From assembly GCA_003221985.1 (NCBI GenBank), contig QHUQ01000005.1, positions 1 to 22,350 of the forward strand: a stretch of 22,350 bases of DNA. Direction: 5' to 3'. The translations under genes and the position numbers were made by a program. The notes beneath the pieces are model-generated. The model made no database searches. It was given only the letters and a program-made list of their open reading frames with translations, and had not been told where the DNA came from. The DNA comes from Gemmatimonadota bacterium. Lineage in GTDB: Bacteria; Gemmatimonadota; Gemmatimonadetes; Gemmatimonadales; GWC2-71-9. Shown here in pieces: positions 6,479-18,056 of the stretch (position 1 is its first letter; every line of letters begins with the position of its first letter).

Positions 6479-6777
6479 ACGCTCACCTCCGACCAGAGCT
6501 CCCACGCATCGGGCGCGTACGTCGCCAACGCCTGGAGCTGCTTCTCGAGCTTGATCTCTTCCGGCAAACGCGAGGCCTGGGCGCGGTGCGACATCTCGGT
6601 CGGGCTCTCCGAGAACTCGATGAACAGGCGCGGATCCTTGGCGTTGCGGTACAGCCAGATCCGCTGCCCGCGCGCCTCGGCAAACTGGCTGAGCTCCCGC
6701 AGCGTGTTCACGTACTCCGTCTCATTCTGCGTGGGCACGCGCACGCGCGCGGCAGTCAGGACTTTCGGCATGCTCAC
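6454..6777 (-). CDS. Small protein of unknown function (107 aa), possible alpha-beta barrel
   Basis: Begins GTG (6777) overlapping the E2 stop as GTGA, or at ATG 6771 (MPKVLTAARVRVPTQNE). The sequence alternates strand-like and helical stretches: VLTAARVRVP, ETEYVNTLRELSQFAEARGQ, RIWLYRNAKDPRLFIEFSES, then a helix and WELWSEVSVWPAE. This pattern resembles single-domain dimeric alpha-beta barrels, as in antibiotic-biosynthesis monooxygenase-like proteins. The resemblance is structural guesswork, and no active-site residue can be named. Placement directly after E2 within overlapping genes argues that it is truly expressed. Confidence 0.6.
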   Translation of the reverse strand: MSMPKVLTAARVRVPTQNETEYVNTLRELSQFAEARGQRIWLYRNAKDPRLFIEFSESPTEMSHRAQASRLPEEIKLEKQLQALATYAPDAWELWSEVSVWPAERSQ

Positions 6778-8135
6778 ACCGCTCCCTCGGGGAATTCCTG
6801 CAGCAGCCGCTTGACGTCGGCCAGGAACTTGTCGGCATCGGCGCCGTCCACCACGCGATGGTCATAAGACATCGTCAGCATCCCCATCGTGCGGATGGCG
6901 ATGGAGTCCGCGCCGTCGGCCGCGGTCACGACCTTGGGACGCTTCTCGATCGCGCCGACGCCGAGGATCGCGACCTGCGGCTGGTTGATGATCGGAATGC
7001 CGGCGAACGGCCCAAACCCGCCCGGATTGGTGATCGTGAACGTGCCGCGCTGAATGTCGTCGGGCAGCAGCTTCTTGGTGCGGGCGCGCTCACCCAGGTC
7101 GTTGATCGCCCGCGCGATGCCGATGAGCGACAGCTCGTCGGCATGCTTGATCACCGGCACGATCAGGCCCCAGTCGAGCGCCACCGCGATGCCGATGTTG
7201 ACCTCCGCACGGTAAATCGTGCTGTCGCCGGACACCGCGGCATTCACGACCGGATGCTGGCGCAGGTTCTCGGCGCAGGCCTTCGCGATAAAGGCGAGAA
7301 ACGTGAGATTCACGCCGCGTTCGGCATAGCTCTGCTTGGCTTTGCCCCGCAGCTGCGCCACGCGCGTGAAGTCCACCTCGAAGAAGCTGGCGACGTGCGC
7401 CGACACGCGCTTCGACATCACCATGTGGTCGGCGGTGATCTTGCGGATCTTGGACCACGGCTCGACGCGGTCGCCGGGCCAGGGCTCGACGCTGGGGTGC
7501 TGAACTGCACCGACTGCGTGCGTGGTGCGTGGTGCGTCGTGCGTGGGTGCCACGGCCGGCGCGCGCTCGATGTATCCGAGGATGTCCTGCTTCGTCACAC
7601 GGCCCGCCAAGCCGCTGCCCGGAATGCGGGAGATGTCCACGCGGTGCTCGGCCGCGATCTTGCGGACGAGCGGCGTGGATTTCGTCCGCAACCGTTCCTC
7701 AGCCGTTTGAACACCACCACCGTCGCCGTCGGCCGGACGGCCCGACGGCCGGGCGGCCGGAGCGGTCGGAGCGGGCGCTTTGGGAGTCTCGGGTTTCGGC
7801 GCGGGCGGCGGTGGGGCTTGAGACTTCGGCGGCTCGGGCTTCGCGGGAACAGCCGCCGCGGGCTTGGACGCTGTCGCGCCCGCTTCCGTCTCGAGAACGG
7901 CGACGAGTGTCTGCACCGGCACCGTCTGGCCTTCCTGCACCTTAATTTCGGCGAGCACCCCCGCCGCCGGCGCCGGAATTTCCGCGTCGACTTTATCGGT
8001 CGAGATCTCGAACAAGGGCTCGTCCCGTTTCACCGTATCGCCGACTTTCTTGAGCCACTTGCTCAAGGTGCCTTCGGCGATCGACTCGCCCATCTGCGGC
8101 ATCAAGACATCCACACCACTCGAACGCCTGCTCAT
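6774..8135 (-). CDS. 2-oxoacid dehydrogenase E2 component (dihydrolipoamide acyltransferase)
   Basis: About 453 residues. There is one lipoyl domain (VDVLMPQMGESIAEG, lipoyl-Lys in FEISTDKVDAE near residue 47), a Pro/Ala-rich linker, a peripheral-subunit-binding domain (STPLVRKIAAEHRVDISRIPG), a second linker, and the catalytic domain ending with SYDHRVVDGADADKF. It transfers acyl groups from E1 to CoA in a PDH/BCKDH-type complex. The second linker contains APTHDAPRTTHAVG, encoded by a heptamer repeat. The apparent N-terminus from ATG 8135 (MSRRSSG) is out-of-frame E1-beta sequence (INEQAFE), so the real E2 start has been lost at the E1-beta/E2 join. No E3 gene is in the window. The substrate (pyruvate or branched-chain) is unresolved. 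Confidence 0.9.
   Translation of the reverse strand: MSRRSSGVDVLMPQMGESIAEGTLSKWLKKVGDTVKRDEPLFEISTDKVDAEIPAPAAGVLAEIKVQEGQTVPVQTLVAVLETEAGATASKPAAAVPAKPEPPKSQAPPPPAPKPETPKAPAPTAPAARPSGRPADGDGGGVQTAEERLRTKSTPLVRKIAAEHRVDISRIPGSGLAGRVTKQDILGYIERAPAVAPTHDAPRTTHAVGAVQHPSVEPWPGDRVEPWSKIRKITADHMVMSKRVSAHVASFFEVDFTRVAQLRGKAKQSYAERGVNLTFLAFIAKACAENLRQHPVVNAAVSGDSTIYRAEVNIGIAVALDWGLIVPVIKHADELSLIGIARAINDLGERARTKKLLPDDIQRGTFTITNPGGFGPFAGIPIINQPQVAILGVGAIEKRPKVVTAADGADSIAIRTMGMLTMSYDHRVVDGADADKFLADVKRLLQEFPEGAV
7515..7547. repeat. Intragenic heptamer repeat in the E2 linker encoding APRTTHAV
   Basis: The plus strand shows 7-nt units GTGCGTG, GTGCGTG, GTGCGTC, GTGCGTG. It shares a 15-mer with the repeat near 3235, in a different gene. 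Confidence 0.7.
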
Positions 8136-8751
8136 TGATCCGCGCGGCGATCTCGCCGGCAATGCCGCCCGTGCGCGTGTCTTCGTGCACGATCAGCACC
8201 TTGTTCGTCTTTTTCACCGTGGCGACGATCGCGGCGTCGTCCATCGGCAGCAGCGTGCGCAAATCGAGAACTTCCACGGATACGCCGTCCTCTTTATCGA
8301 GCTGCTCCGCCGCCTCGAGCGATTTCCACAGCGTCGCGCCGTAACTGATGATGGAAAGATGCTTCCCTTCGCGCGCCAGGCGAGCCTGCCCGATGGGGGT
8401 CAGGATCTCTTCGCCCTCGGGCAGCTGTTCCTTGATCCTGCGGTACAGCCACTTGTGCTCGAGATAGAGCACCGGGTCCTCGTCGCGGATCGAGGATTTG
8501 ATGAGGCCCTTGGCGTCCCGCGCGGTCGCCGGATAGACAATCTTGAGGCCCGGAGTATGGAGGAACGCGGCCTCCGGGTTTTGCGAGTGGAACGGGCCGC
8601 CGCGCACGTAGCCGCCGCACGGCCCGCGCACCACCATCGGCGTCGAGAGGCCCGCCCGGTAGCGCGCGGTGGCGACGTAGTTGGTCAGCATGTCGTAGGC
8701 GCACGAGATGAAGTCGATGAACTGCATCTCGGCGACCGGTCGCAACCCCAT
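7993..8751 (-). CDS. 2-oxoacid dehydrogenase E1 beta subunit, internally damaged (main fragment)
   Basis: From MGLRPVAEMQFIDFISCAYDML onward this is a typical transketolase-like E1-beta: GPCGGYVRGGPFHSQNPEA, GLKIVYPATARDAKGL, PVLYLEHKWLYR, EVLDLRTLLPMDD and VLIVHEDTRTGGIAGEIAARINEQAFEW. Normal E1-beta has about 325 residues. Here the first about 80 residues are reduced to 21 in another frame (8753-8815), and the last about 70 residues after AFEW are missing. From about 8120 the frame runs on as shadow of the E2 lipoyl domain to a stop at 7993. E1-beta completes the thiamine-diphosphate site with E1-alpha, so this version is unlikely to be functional as written. Confidence 0.8.
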   Translation of the reverse strand: MGLRPVAEMQFIDFISCAYDMLTNYVATARYRAGLSTPMVVRGPCGGYVRGGPFHSQNPEAAFLHTPGLKIVYPATARDAKGLIKSSIRDEDPVLYLEHKWLYRRIKEQLPEGEEILTPIGQARLAREGKHLSIISYGATLWKSLEAAEQLDKEDGVSVEVLDLRTLLPMDDAAIVATVKKTNKVLIVHEDTRTGGIAGEIAARINEQAFEWCGCLDAADGRVDRRRHLEQVAQESRRYGETGRALVRDLDR

Positions 8752-8815
8752 CGCGCTCCATCTCCTCCCACAGGCCCTGGCGCAGGGCTTCGAGGAACGT
8801 GACCTCAGCGCTCAA
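8749..8815 (-). pseudogene. E1-beta N-terminal remnant in a different frame
   Basis: TTG at 8815 (overlapping the TonB-protein stop as TTGA) starts SAEVTFLEALRQGLWEEMERD, the standard E1-beta N-terminus. At GAGCGCGATGGGG the frame is lost. The next conserved E1-beta sequence, MGLRPVAEMQ, which normally lies about 55-60 residues further on, follows immediately in another frame. Confidence 0.75.
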
Positions 8816-9189
8816 CGGCGACTCGCAATCCGGTAGACGACCGGGAACTGAACCAACGTACGCACTTTGCGACCATGAAATATTCCGGGTGAGAACTGCG
8901 CCCGTTGCACATACTCTTTCGCTGAAAGATTGAGACCCATGTGCGGGGTGGCGATGACGTGAATTGAGTTTCGCTCCGCATGGCCCATCGTGTCTAAAAC
9001 GAACTGCACAACGACGGTACCCTGCTTGCCGTTTCGCAACAGCTCCAACGGGTAGTAGAGACGGGGACCGCTAAGAATGCGTGGAGCCGTGTCGCACGCG
9101 GCCTCGAGCACCACGCTCGAATCGAGTGTCACGACTGAACTGTCCGGCTGCTGCATCGCCACTGCGAGAATCATCGCGAGGGCGGTCAT
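8812..9189 (-). CDS. Secreted protein with TonB C-terminal-like domain
   Basis: 125 residues from ATG 9189 (overlapping the E1-alpha stop as ATGA). A short hydrophobic signal-like start (MTALAMILAVAMQQ) precedes a domain with YYPLELLRNGKQGTVVVQFVLDTMGHAE, AKEYVQRAQFSPGIFHGRKV and LVQFPVVYRI. This is the G-x-V-x-V-x-F-x-L-D-x-x-G pattern of TonB_C-type domains. Such proteins act in the periplasm, sometimes as partners of outer-membrane transporters, but no Pro-rich spacer or clear TM anchor is seen here. An envelope protein between the two E1 subunit genes is unusual. Two cysteine-flanked turns are absent (only one Cys), so disulfide structure is unlikely. Confidence 0.72.
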   Translation of the reverse strand: MTALAMILAVAMQQPDSSVVTLDSSVVLEAACDTAPRILSGPRLYYPLELLRNGKQGTVVVQFVLDTMGHAERNSIHVIATPHMGLNLSAKEYVQRAQFSPGIFHGRKVRTLVQFPVVYRIASRR

Positions 9190-10241
9190 AGCGCTTTGAA
9201 CCAAAGCTTGTCCGCCGCTGGCGGCTCTACGTATACGCCCGGCAACGCGGTCTCGGCAGCCGGAAGCGGTTCGTCGACGCAGGCATCGGTTGCCTGGTCC
9301 ACTTCGACCCGCACGCGGTCATCGATGTCCTTCACGTCGCCCTCGGCGACGAGATCGGCTGACAGCAGTCGCTGCATGAAGCGGTCGACCGGATCGTTTT
9401 CTTTGGCCCAACGATCGAGATCGCCTTTCGGGACGTAGTGCTGATCGTCGTGCTCGGCATGCCCTTTGCGCCGGTACGTTTTCACTTCGATGAAGTGGAC
9501 GCCTTTTCCACGCCGCGCCCGCTCGACCGCGAACTTCGTCGCTTCATACACCGCGAACACGTCGTTACCGTCGACGGTGACGGACGGAACGCCGTATCCC
9601 TTGGCCTTCTCAGCGAGGTCCTTCACCGCGAATTGCTTTTCGGGCGGCGTCGAGTAGGCCCACTGGTTGTACTCGCCGATGACCACGAGTGGCAACCGCT
9701 GGACGGCGGCGAAGTTCAATCCCTCGTGGAACGTGCCGGTCGACGTGCCGCCATCCCCGATGTAAACCAGTCCGACGCGTGGCTCCCGGCGCAGCTTGAA
9801 AGTCAGCGCGATGCCGGCCATCACCGGGATCATGTCCCCGAGGTGCGAGATCTGACCGAGGTAGCCTTTCTCGAGGTCGTTGAAATGGACGTTCAGCTCG
9901 CGGCCGTGGGTCGGGCTGTCGGCCTTGGCCATGTACTGTCGCAGGATCTCGAGCGGCTGGGCACCCATCACCAGCAGCGAACCGAGGTTACGAATCAGGG
10001 GCGAGAGGATGTCCTTGTGGCGGCCACGCTCGAGCGCATACGCCGACGCGACCGACTCGCCTTCCTGGCCGAGGGAGCGAAACAGCCCCCCGATGACCTT
10101 GGTCTGCCGGTAGAGGGCGACTAGGCGCTCTTCCAGCGTCCGCGTGAGTCGCAGGTAGTAATAGATCTCGAGGAGCTGATCGGCCGACAGGACCACCCCG
10201 GAGGAGGTGGCTGCCGTCGGCCGCGTCGCAGGAAGGGCCAT
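9186..10241 (-). CDS. 2-oxoacid dehydrogenase E1 alpha subunit
   Basis: A 351-residue E1-alpha of normal length. Features are YYLRLTRTLEERL at the start, GQEGESVASAYAL, HGRELNVHF, and the thiamine diphosphate/Mg motif GDGGTSTGTFHEGLN (162-176) closing with NQWAYSTP (192-199). RRKGHAEHDDQHYVP is the phosphorylation-loop region, whose usual S is not in the eukaryotic form. It decarboxylates a 2-oxoacid and passes the acyl group to E2. The fold and loop resemble branched-chain or acetoin/pyruvate types, and the substrate is not decided. ATG at 10241 follows closely after a perfect TATAAT, so it is probably the first gene of the long minus-strand run. Confidence 0.93.
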   Translation of the reverse strand: MALPATRPTAATSSGVVLSADQLLEIYYYLRLTRTLEERLVALYRQTKVIGGLFRSLGQEGESVASAYALERGRHKDILSPLIRNLGSLLVMGAQPLEILRQYMAKADSPTHGRELNVHFNDLEKGYLGQISHLGDMIPVMAGIALTFKLRREPRVGLVYIGDGGTSTGTFHEGLNFAAVQRLPLVVIGEYNQWAYSTPPEKQFAVKDLAEKAKGYGVPSVTVDGNDVFAVYEATKFAVERARRGKGVHFIEVKTYRRKGHAEHDDQHYVPKGDLDRWAKENDPVDRFMQRLLSADLVAEGDVKDIDDRVRVEVDQATDACVDEPLPAAETALPGVYVEPPAADKLWFKAL

Positions 10242-10249
10242 GGCCCTAC

Positions 10250-10255
10250 ATTATA
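10250..10255 (-). promoter_or_regulatory. Candidate -10 element (TATAAT) for the E1-alpha gene run
   Basis: The minus strand reads TATAATGTAGGGCCATGG. A perfect -10 hexamer ends only eight bases before the E1-alpha ATG, so transcription would start at or within a couple of bases of the start codon, giving a leaderless mRNA. No good -35 is seen at 16-18 bp. A TTGACG lies 25 bp upstream, which is too far. Confidence 0.4.
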
Positions 10256-10272
10256 GCGGGAGGGGGAAAGCC

Positions 10273-10488
10273 ATGGCGAACGTCAAACTGCGTGTCACCG
10301 GAATGACTTGCGGCCACTGCCAGGCCAAGGTCGAGCAGGCATTAAAGGGTGTGATTGGGGTCTATTCGGCGATCATCGACTTGCCGGACGGCGAAGCGGA
10401 AATCGATTTCGACGACGACTCGGTGACGACCGATCAACTCGTCGCCGCGGTGGCCAACGCCGGCTACGGAGCGAAAGTCGCGGGCTAG
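10273..10488 (+). CDS. Heavy-metal-associated (HMA) domain protein, CopZ-like copper chaperone
   Basis: 71 residues from ATG 10273, with a purine-rich GGAGGGGGAAAG ribosome site upstream. The metal motif GMTCGHC is at residues 10-16, followed by the ferredoxin-like pattern of a stand-alone HMA domain (VEQALKGVIGVYSAIIDL, then EAEIDFDDDSVTTDQLVAAVANAGYGAKV). CopZ-type proteins carry Cu(I) to CopA. The gene lies near a CopA-type ATPase but on the opposite strand. It is the only convincing plus-strand gene in the window. It is divergent from E1-alpha, with just 31 nt between starts, and its TAG stop overlaps the stop of the convergent small gene through a shared CTAG. Confidence 0.9.
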   Translation: MANVKLRVTGMTCGHCQAKVEQALKGVIGVYSAIIDLPDGEAEIDFDDDSVTTDQLVAAVANAGYGAKVAG

Positions 10489-10775
10489 TATGCGCCGCGC
10501 ATCACATGCGCGGGCTCGACGAGCTTGTGGACCTCGGCCAGAAACCGCTTCGCGAGCTTGTCGAGCTCTGATTCTCCCACCTGATCCGTCGCCACTTCCA
10601 CGAACGTGTAGTGACCGCCCTCGGGCCGCGCGCTGATCGTGATGCGGCCCAACGTGCCATGATACGCCCGCCGGCGCGGCGACTCCTCGGCCGGCGCCAG
10701 TCGCCCACCGAAGAAGCTCTTGGCCACGTCGAGCACCGCTTCGGGGCTCGCGCTAGTTCTGTGGAAGTATCGCAT
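10485..10775 (-). CDS. Small protein of unknown function downstream of the copper ATPase (96 aa)
   Basis: ATG at 10775 lies inside the 3' end of the copper ATPase gene (23 nt overlap). The sequence [23 protein letters not shown], then [41 protein letters not shown], reads as an alpha-beta-beta-alpha domain with a distinctive GGHYTFVEV strand and no Cys/His metal cluster. I do not know a family name. Overlap with the ATPase suggests coupled translation and perhaps an accessory role, but copper is not implied by any residue. It meets the HMA gene tail-to-tail, the two stops sharing a CTAG, with no room for a terminator between them. Confidence 0.65.
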   Translation of the reverse strand: MRYFHRTSASPEAVLDVAKSFFGGRLAPAEESPRRRAYHGTLGRITISARPEGGHYTFVEVATDQVGESELDKLAKRFLAEVHKLVEPAHVMRGAY

Positions 10776-13350
10776 GCGTCGCCACTCCCAGAGTTTTGAA
10801 TCTGCGCAGCGTCAGACTGTTCAGGACCACCGACAGACTCGACCACGCCATCGCGGCGCTCGCGAGCACCGGCGACAAGAGCCAGCCCGTCACAGGATAC
10901 AGCACACCGGCGGCAATGGGAATGAGCAGCACGTTGTAACCGAACGCCCAAATCAGATTCCAGCGAATTGTCCGCATGGTGCGGCGCGCCAGCTCGATCG
11001 CGATGAACACGGCGCGCAGGTCCCCCCGGATCAGCGTCACGTCCGACGCCTCCATGGCGATGTCGGTACCGGTGCCGATCGCGATGCCGATGTTCGCCTG
11101 CGCCAGCGCCGGCGCGTCGTTGATGCCGTCGCCGACCATCACGATGTCTCCGCCCTGGCGCTGCAGCTTCTTCACGAGGTCCGCTTTCTGCGACGGCAAC
11201 ACTTCGGCGATCACCTCGTCGATGCCGACCTCGGCTGCGACGGCTTCTGCGCCCTTGCGCGAATCCCCCGAGACCATGACGACCGGAATCCCGCGGCGCT
11301 TCAACAGCTCCACCGCCGTCTTCGAGGTCGGCTTGATCGGATCGGAGATCGCGATGACGGCGTAGACGGTGTTGTTCACGACGCAGATCACCGGTGAGCG
11401 GCCCTGCGCCGCGAGGCGATCGGCGTCGGCGCCGAGCGAACCCAGCTCGAGGCTGCGCTCGCGGGCGTGGCGCAGCGAGATCACTTCGATGATGCGGCGG
11501 TCGACGGTGCCGCGCACGCCCCTGCCCTCCATCGCGGCGAATTTCTCGACCGGCAGCAACGTGACTTGCTTGTCCTGCGCGGCTTTGAGAATCGCAAAAG
11601 CGAGCGGGTGCTCCGAGCGCTGCTCGACGGAGGCGGCCCACTTCAACACATCGGCGGGGCTGATGGGCGTGCCGTCGGGCTTCTTGGCGGTGACGATGTG
11701 CGTGACGGCGGGCTTGCCCTCGGTGATCGTGCCGGTCTTGTCGAGCAGCACGGTCCGTGCCCGGGCGAGGCGCTCGAGCGCTTCGCCGCTGCGGATCAGG
11801 ATGCCGTACTCCGCCGCCTTGCCCGTGCCGACGAGAATCGCGGTGGGCGTCGCCAGGCCCAGCGCGCACGGGCAGGCGATGATCAACACCGAAACGAAGG
11901 CGACCATCGCGTAGACCAGGGCCCTCACCTGCGGCTGCGGCCCGAGGCTGAACCAGCCGACGAACGCCGCGATCGCGAGCGCGATGACGATCGGGACAAA
12001 GACACCGGCGACGCGGTCGGCGAGCTTCTGGATCGGCGCCTTGGTCGCCTGGGCGTCTTCGACGAGCTGCACGATCTGGCCGAGCGCGGTCTCCTTGCCG
12101 ACGCGCGTGGCGCGGAACGTGATGCTCCCCGTCGTGTTCAGCGTGCCGCCGATGACTTCATCCCCGGGCTTCTTCGCGACCGGCATCGGCTCGCCGGTGA
12201 GCATCGCCTCGTTCACCGCCGACGCCCCCTCGGTGACGATGCCATCCACCGGGAGCTTCTCGCCCGGTTTGACGATCACGAGATCGCCAACCACGACGGC
12301 CTCGACCGGGATCTCGGTTTCGTGCCCTTCGCGAACCACGTGCGCGGACTTCGCGCGCAGCGCCGCCAGGCGGCGGATCGCTTCGGAGGTGCGCCCCTTG
12401 GCGCGCGCCTCGAGCAGGCGGCCGAGCAGGACGAGCGCGATGATGGCGGCGACCGCCTCGTAGTACACGTCGGCGGGCAGTCCCGCGCGCAGGAACAGGT
12501 TCGGCGCGGCGGTCGCGACGAGGGAATACAGGTACGCCGCGCCGGTGCCGACGCCAATCAGCGTGTTCATGTCGGCCGTGCGGTGGCGGAACCCGCTCCA
12601 CGTGCCCTTATAGAACTGCTGGCCGGACCACGCGACGACCGGGAGCGTGATCACGGCCAGGCCCCACGTGATCCAGTCGAGCGGCAACGTCCAACCCCGA
12701 GCGGCGATCCAGTCGCGCAACGAGACGGCGAGGGGCATGAGCAGCCGGCCCAGCAGATCGACTTGCTTCATGGTGCCGTTGTCGCCCATGGGGCGATCGG
12801 CCATGAGCAGCATCGATCCAGCCATTGCGACGACGGTGACGACGGCGGCGACGACAAACTTCCAGGCGAGCGCGCGAATCTCCCGGCGGCGCGCGATGCG
12901 CTCGCGCTCCAGTGGATCCTCGGCCGCGATCGGCGCCGCCACCTCGAACCCGGCATTTACGACGGCCTTCTCCAAATCCTCCGCGCTCACGACACCGGGG
13001 ACGTAGTCGACGGTCGCAGTCTCCGTCGCCTGATTGGCGACGGCGCGGATCACACCGTTCACGCTCGCCAGGGATTTCTCGAGGGGGGCGACGCTGGGGG
13101 CGTAGTGCAGGTCGGTAATGCCGAACGTGACGCTCGCCTTGCCGCAATTGTAGCCGGCCTCGCGCACCGTCTTGATGAGCTGCCCGACATTCGTCTGCGC
13201 GGCATCGTATTCGATCGCCGCCTTGTTGGTCGCGAAATTGACGCCGGCCGAGGCCACACCCGTCGCGCCGGCGAGCGCCTCCTGCACCGTCGCCGCGCAG
13301 CTGGCGCAGGTCATCCCTTCGATCGGGAGCACGATCCGCGCCTTACTCAT
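10753..13350 (-). CDS. copA: Copper-translocating P1B-type ATPase
   Basis: 865 residues. The N-terminal HMA domain has GMTCASC at 12-18. A second HMA-like domain (about 72-145) lacks any CxxC. Membrane helices follow, then the catalytic motifs: CPC near residue 492 ([13 protein letters not shown]), DKTGT near 538, [14 protein letters not shown], and C-terminal helices with YN and MAxSS ([14 protein letters not shown]), typical of Cu(I) exporters. It exports Cu(I) across the inner membrane using ATP. ATG at 13350 lies a few bases inside the cupredoxin 3' end. With the adjacent cupredoxin and the nearby HMA chaperone it forms a copper resistance or cuproenzyme supply set. No CueR/CsoR-type regulator is visible. 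Confidence 0.94.
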   Translation of the reverse strand: MSKARIVLPIEGMTCASCAATVQEALAGATGVASAGVNFATNKAAIEYDAAQTNVGQLIKTVREAGYNCGKASVTFGITDLHYAPSVAPLEKSLASVNGVIRAVANQATETATVDYVPGVVSAEDLEKAVVNAGFEVAAPIAAEDPLERERIARRREIRALAWKFVVAAVVTVVAMAGSMLLMADRPMGDNGTMKQVDLLGRLLMPLAVSLRDWIAARGWTLPLDWITWGLAVITLPVVAWSGQQFYKGTWSGFRHRTADMNTLIGVGTGAAYLYSLVATAAPNLFLRAGLPADVYYEAVAAIIALVLLGRLLEARAKGRTSEAIRRLAALRAKSAHVVREGHETEIPVEAVVVGDLVIVKPGEKLPVDGIVTEGASAVNEAMLTGEPMPVAKKPGDEVIGGTLNTTGSITFRATRVGKETALGQIVQLVEDAQATKAPIQKLADRVAGVFVPIVIALAIAAFVGWFSLGPQPQVRALVYAMVAFVSVLIIACPCALGLATPTAILVGTGKAAEYGILIRSGEALERLARARTVLLDKTGTITEGKPAVTHIVTAKKPDGTPISPADVLKWAASVEQRSEHPLAFAILKAAQDKQVTLLPVEKFAAMEGRGVRGTVDRRIIEVISLRHARERSLELGSLGADADRLAAQGRSPVICVVNNTVYAVIAISDPIKPTSKTAVELLKRRGIPVVMVSGDSRKGAEAVAAEVGIDEVIAEVLPSQKADLVKKLQRQGGDIVMVGDGINDAPALAQANIGIAIGTGTDIAMEASDVTLIRGDLRAVFIAIELARRTMRTIRWNLIWAFGYNVLLIPIAAGVLYPVTGWLLSPVLASAAMAWSSLSVVLNSLTLRRFKTLGVATHAILPQN

Positions 13351-13780
13351 GGCTCGAGCCGTGGAACTTGTGGGGCGAGGACGCGGCGCGGCGCTCGCCC
13401 GGTGGCTCCACGACGAGCAGCCCCCGCAGCATGTTCATACCGCAGCGGAAGGGATACTCGCCCGGTTGCTCCGGCGTGAATTCAATCGTGGTGGTCTGGA
13501 ACGCAGGCAGCTGCTGATCGATGCCGAACCGCTCGAACACGACCCGCTCCGAGCAATCGGCTGTCTCGTCGCGGTAGAACTGCAACCGCACCGGCTTTCC
13601 CGCCTGCACGACGATCGTGTCGGGCGTGTAGCCGCCTTTGACGATCACGCGGACCTCTTGCACGCCGCCGGCGACCGCCGTCGCCGCTACCGCGCTGCCA
13701 CGCGAGAAGAGGAAGTACCACAGCACCCAGACGATGGCGACGGCGCCGAGCGCCGTGACGGCGATCTGGGTGGAGGTCAT
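13343..13780 (-). CDS. Membrane-anchored cupredoxin-domain protein
   Basis: 145 residues with an N-terminal hydrophobic anchor ([20 protein letters not shown], residues 6-25) and a cupredoxin beta-barrel: [38 protein letters not shown], then [19 protein letters not shown]. Likely copper ligands are C76, C113, M115 and M117. This C-x-G-M-N-M pattern is seen in small cupredoxins encoded beside heavy-metal ATPases. The tail [10 protein letters not shown] adds two His and may also bind metal. It is probably periplasmic, and it may receive Cu from CopA or hand it on. It overlaps the copA start. Confidence 0.88.
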   Translation of the reverse strand: MTSTQIAVTALGAVAIVWVLWYFLFSRGSAVAATAVAGGVQEVRVIVKGGYTPDTIVVQAGKPVRLQFYRDETADCSERVVFERFGIDQQLPAFQTTTIEFTPEQPGEYPFRCGMNMLRGLLVVEPPGERRAASSPHKFHGSSHE

Positions 13781-13796
13781 GCGCCCCCCCCTCCCG

Positions 13797-16087
<2,291 letters not shown>

Positions 16088-16115
16088 CGACGGAGACTCC
16101 TAAAGGACGGAAGGA

Positions 16116-17312
<1,197 letters not shown>

Positions 17313-17316
<4 letters not shown>

Positions 17317-18011
17317 GATCCCTTGCGGCGTACCGCCGCGACTCCAGGCAACGTCTCACGTTTTGGAATTGGTGAACGCGGCGGCGCGCCGCGCGCCACC
17401 TGCGCGACATGCACCACCCGCTGGATCACGGTGATCGCGGAGACGAACGCGAGCACGGCCACAATCCAGAACAGCACGACACCGGGGCGCCCCGGTCCCG
17501 CGCCCAGTACCAGCGCCGGCACGCCGAGCAGCAGAATGCGCTCCGCGCGTTGGGCAATGCCGACCTTGTTCTCCACGCCGAGCGCTTCGGCCCGCGCCCG
17601 CGTGTACGATACCAGGAGCGATGCGACGAGCGCGACCAGCCCGGCTGCGAGGGCCCGCGGTTTCATGTCGGCCGGCAACGGGCCGGTCAAAAAATAGAAG
17701 ATCAGCCCCGCAAAAACCGCCCCCTCGCCGACCCGGTCGAGTGTGGAATCGTAAAACGCGCCGAACGTCGTGATCTTGCCGCCCTGGCGCGCCACCTGCC
17801 CGTCGAGAAGGTCGAATATCCCACTGATCAGCAGCAGCAATCCGCCGAGCCTGATGGCGCCGGTGCCGAACGCCACGCCGGAACCGACCACCACCAAGGT
17901 TCCCACGGTGGTAATCGTATTCGGATGCACGCCGCCCGTGATGAGCAGACGCGCCAGCGGTCCAATCAACCTGACAAACCCGTCCTTGACGCGCTGGGGA
18001 ATGACATTCAT
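17313..18011 (-). CDS. CDP-alcohol phosphatidyltransferase, probable phosphatidylinositol-phosphate synthase
   Basis: 232 residues with six or so hydrophobic helices and the complete CDP-alcohol motif D67-x2-D70-G71-x2-A74-R75-x8-G84-x3-D88-x3-D92, in the cytoplasmic membrane. The enzyme displaces CMP from CDP-diacylglycerol with an alcohol. SYTRARAEALG later in the protein is typical of the PIP-synthase/PgsA-like group. The gene directly precedes and overlaps inositol-3-phosphate synthase, so inositol phosphate is the likely acceptor, giving phosphatidylinositol phosphate. Phosphatidylglycerol-phosphate synthase remains the alternative. No clear Shine-Dalgarno precedes ATG 18011, and a GC-rich hairpin lies immediately upstream. 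Confidence 0.86.
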
Positions 18012-18022
18012 GCCGGGGGGAA

Positions 18023-18056
18023 GCTAATCGCCCGCCGTAACGGCGGTAGGGTTAGC
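18023..18056 (-). terminator. Two-tier hairpin between lipoprotein and phosphatidyltransferase genes
   Basis: CCGCCG (18032-18037), loop TAA, then CGGCGG (18041-18046) form a perfect 6-bp stem. Outside it GCTAA (18023-18027) pairs with TTAGC (18052-18056). The lipoprotein stop codon lies in the outer arm. There is no U-tract, so it may act as a transcript-processing or partial termination site rather than a full terminator. Confidence 0.4.
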
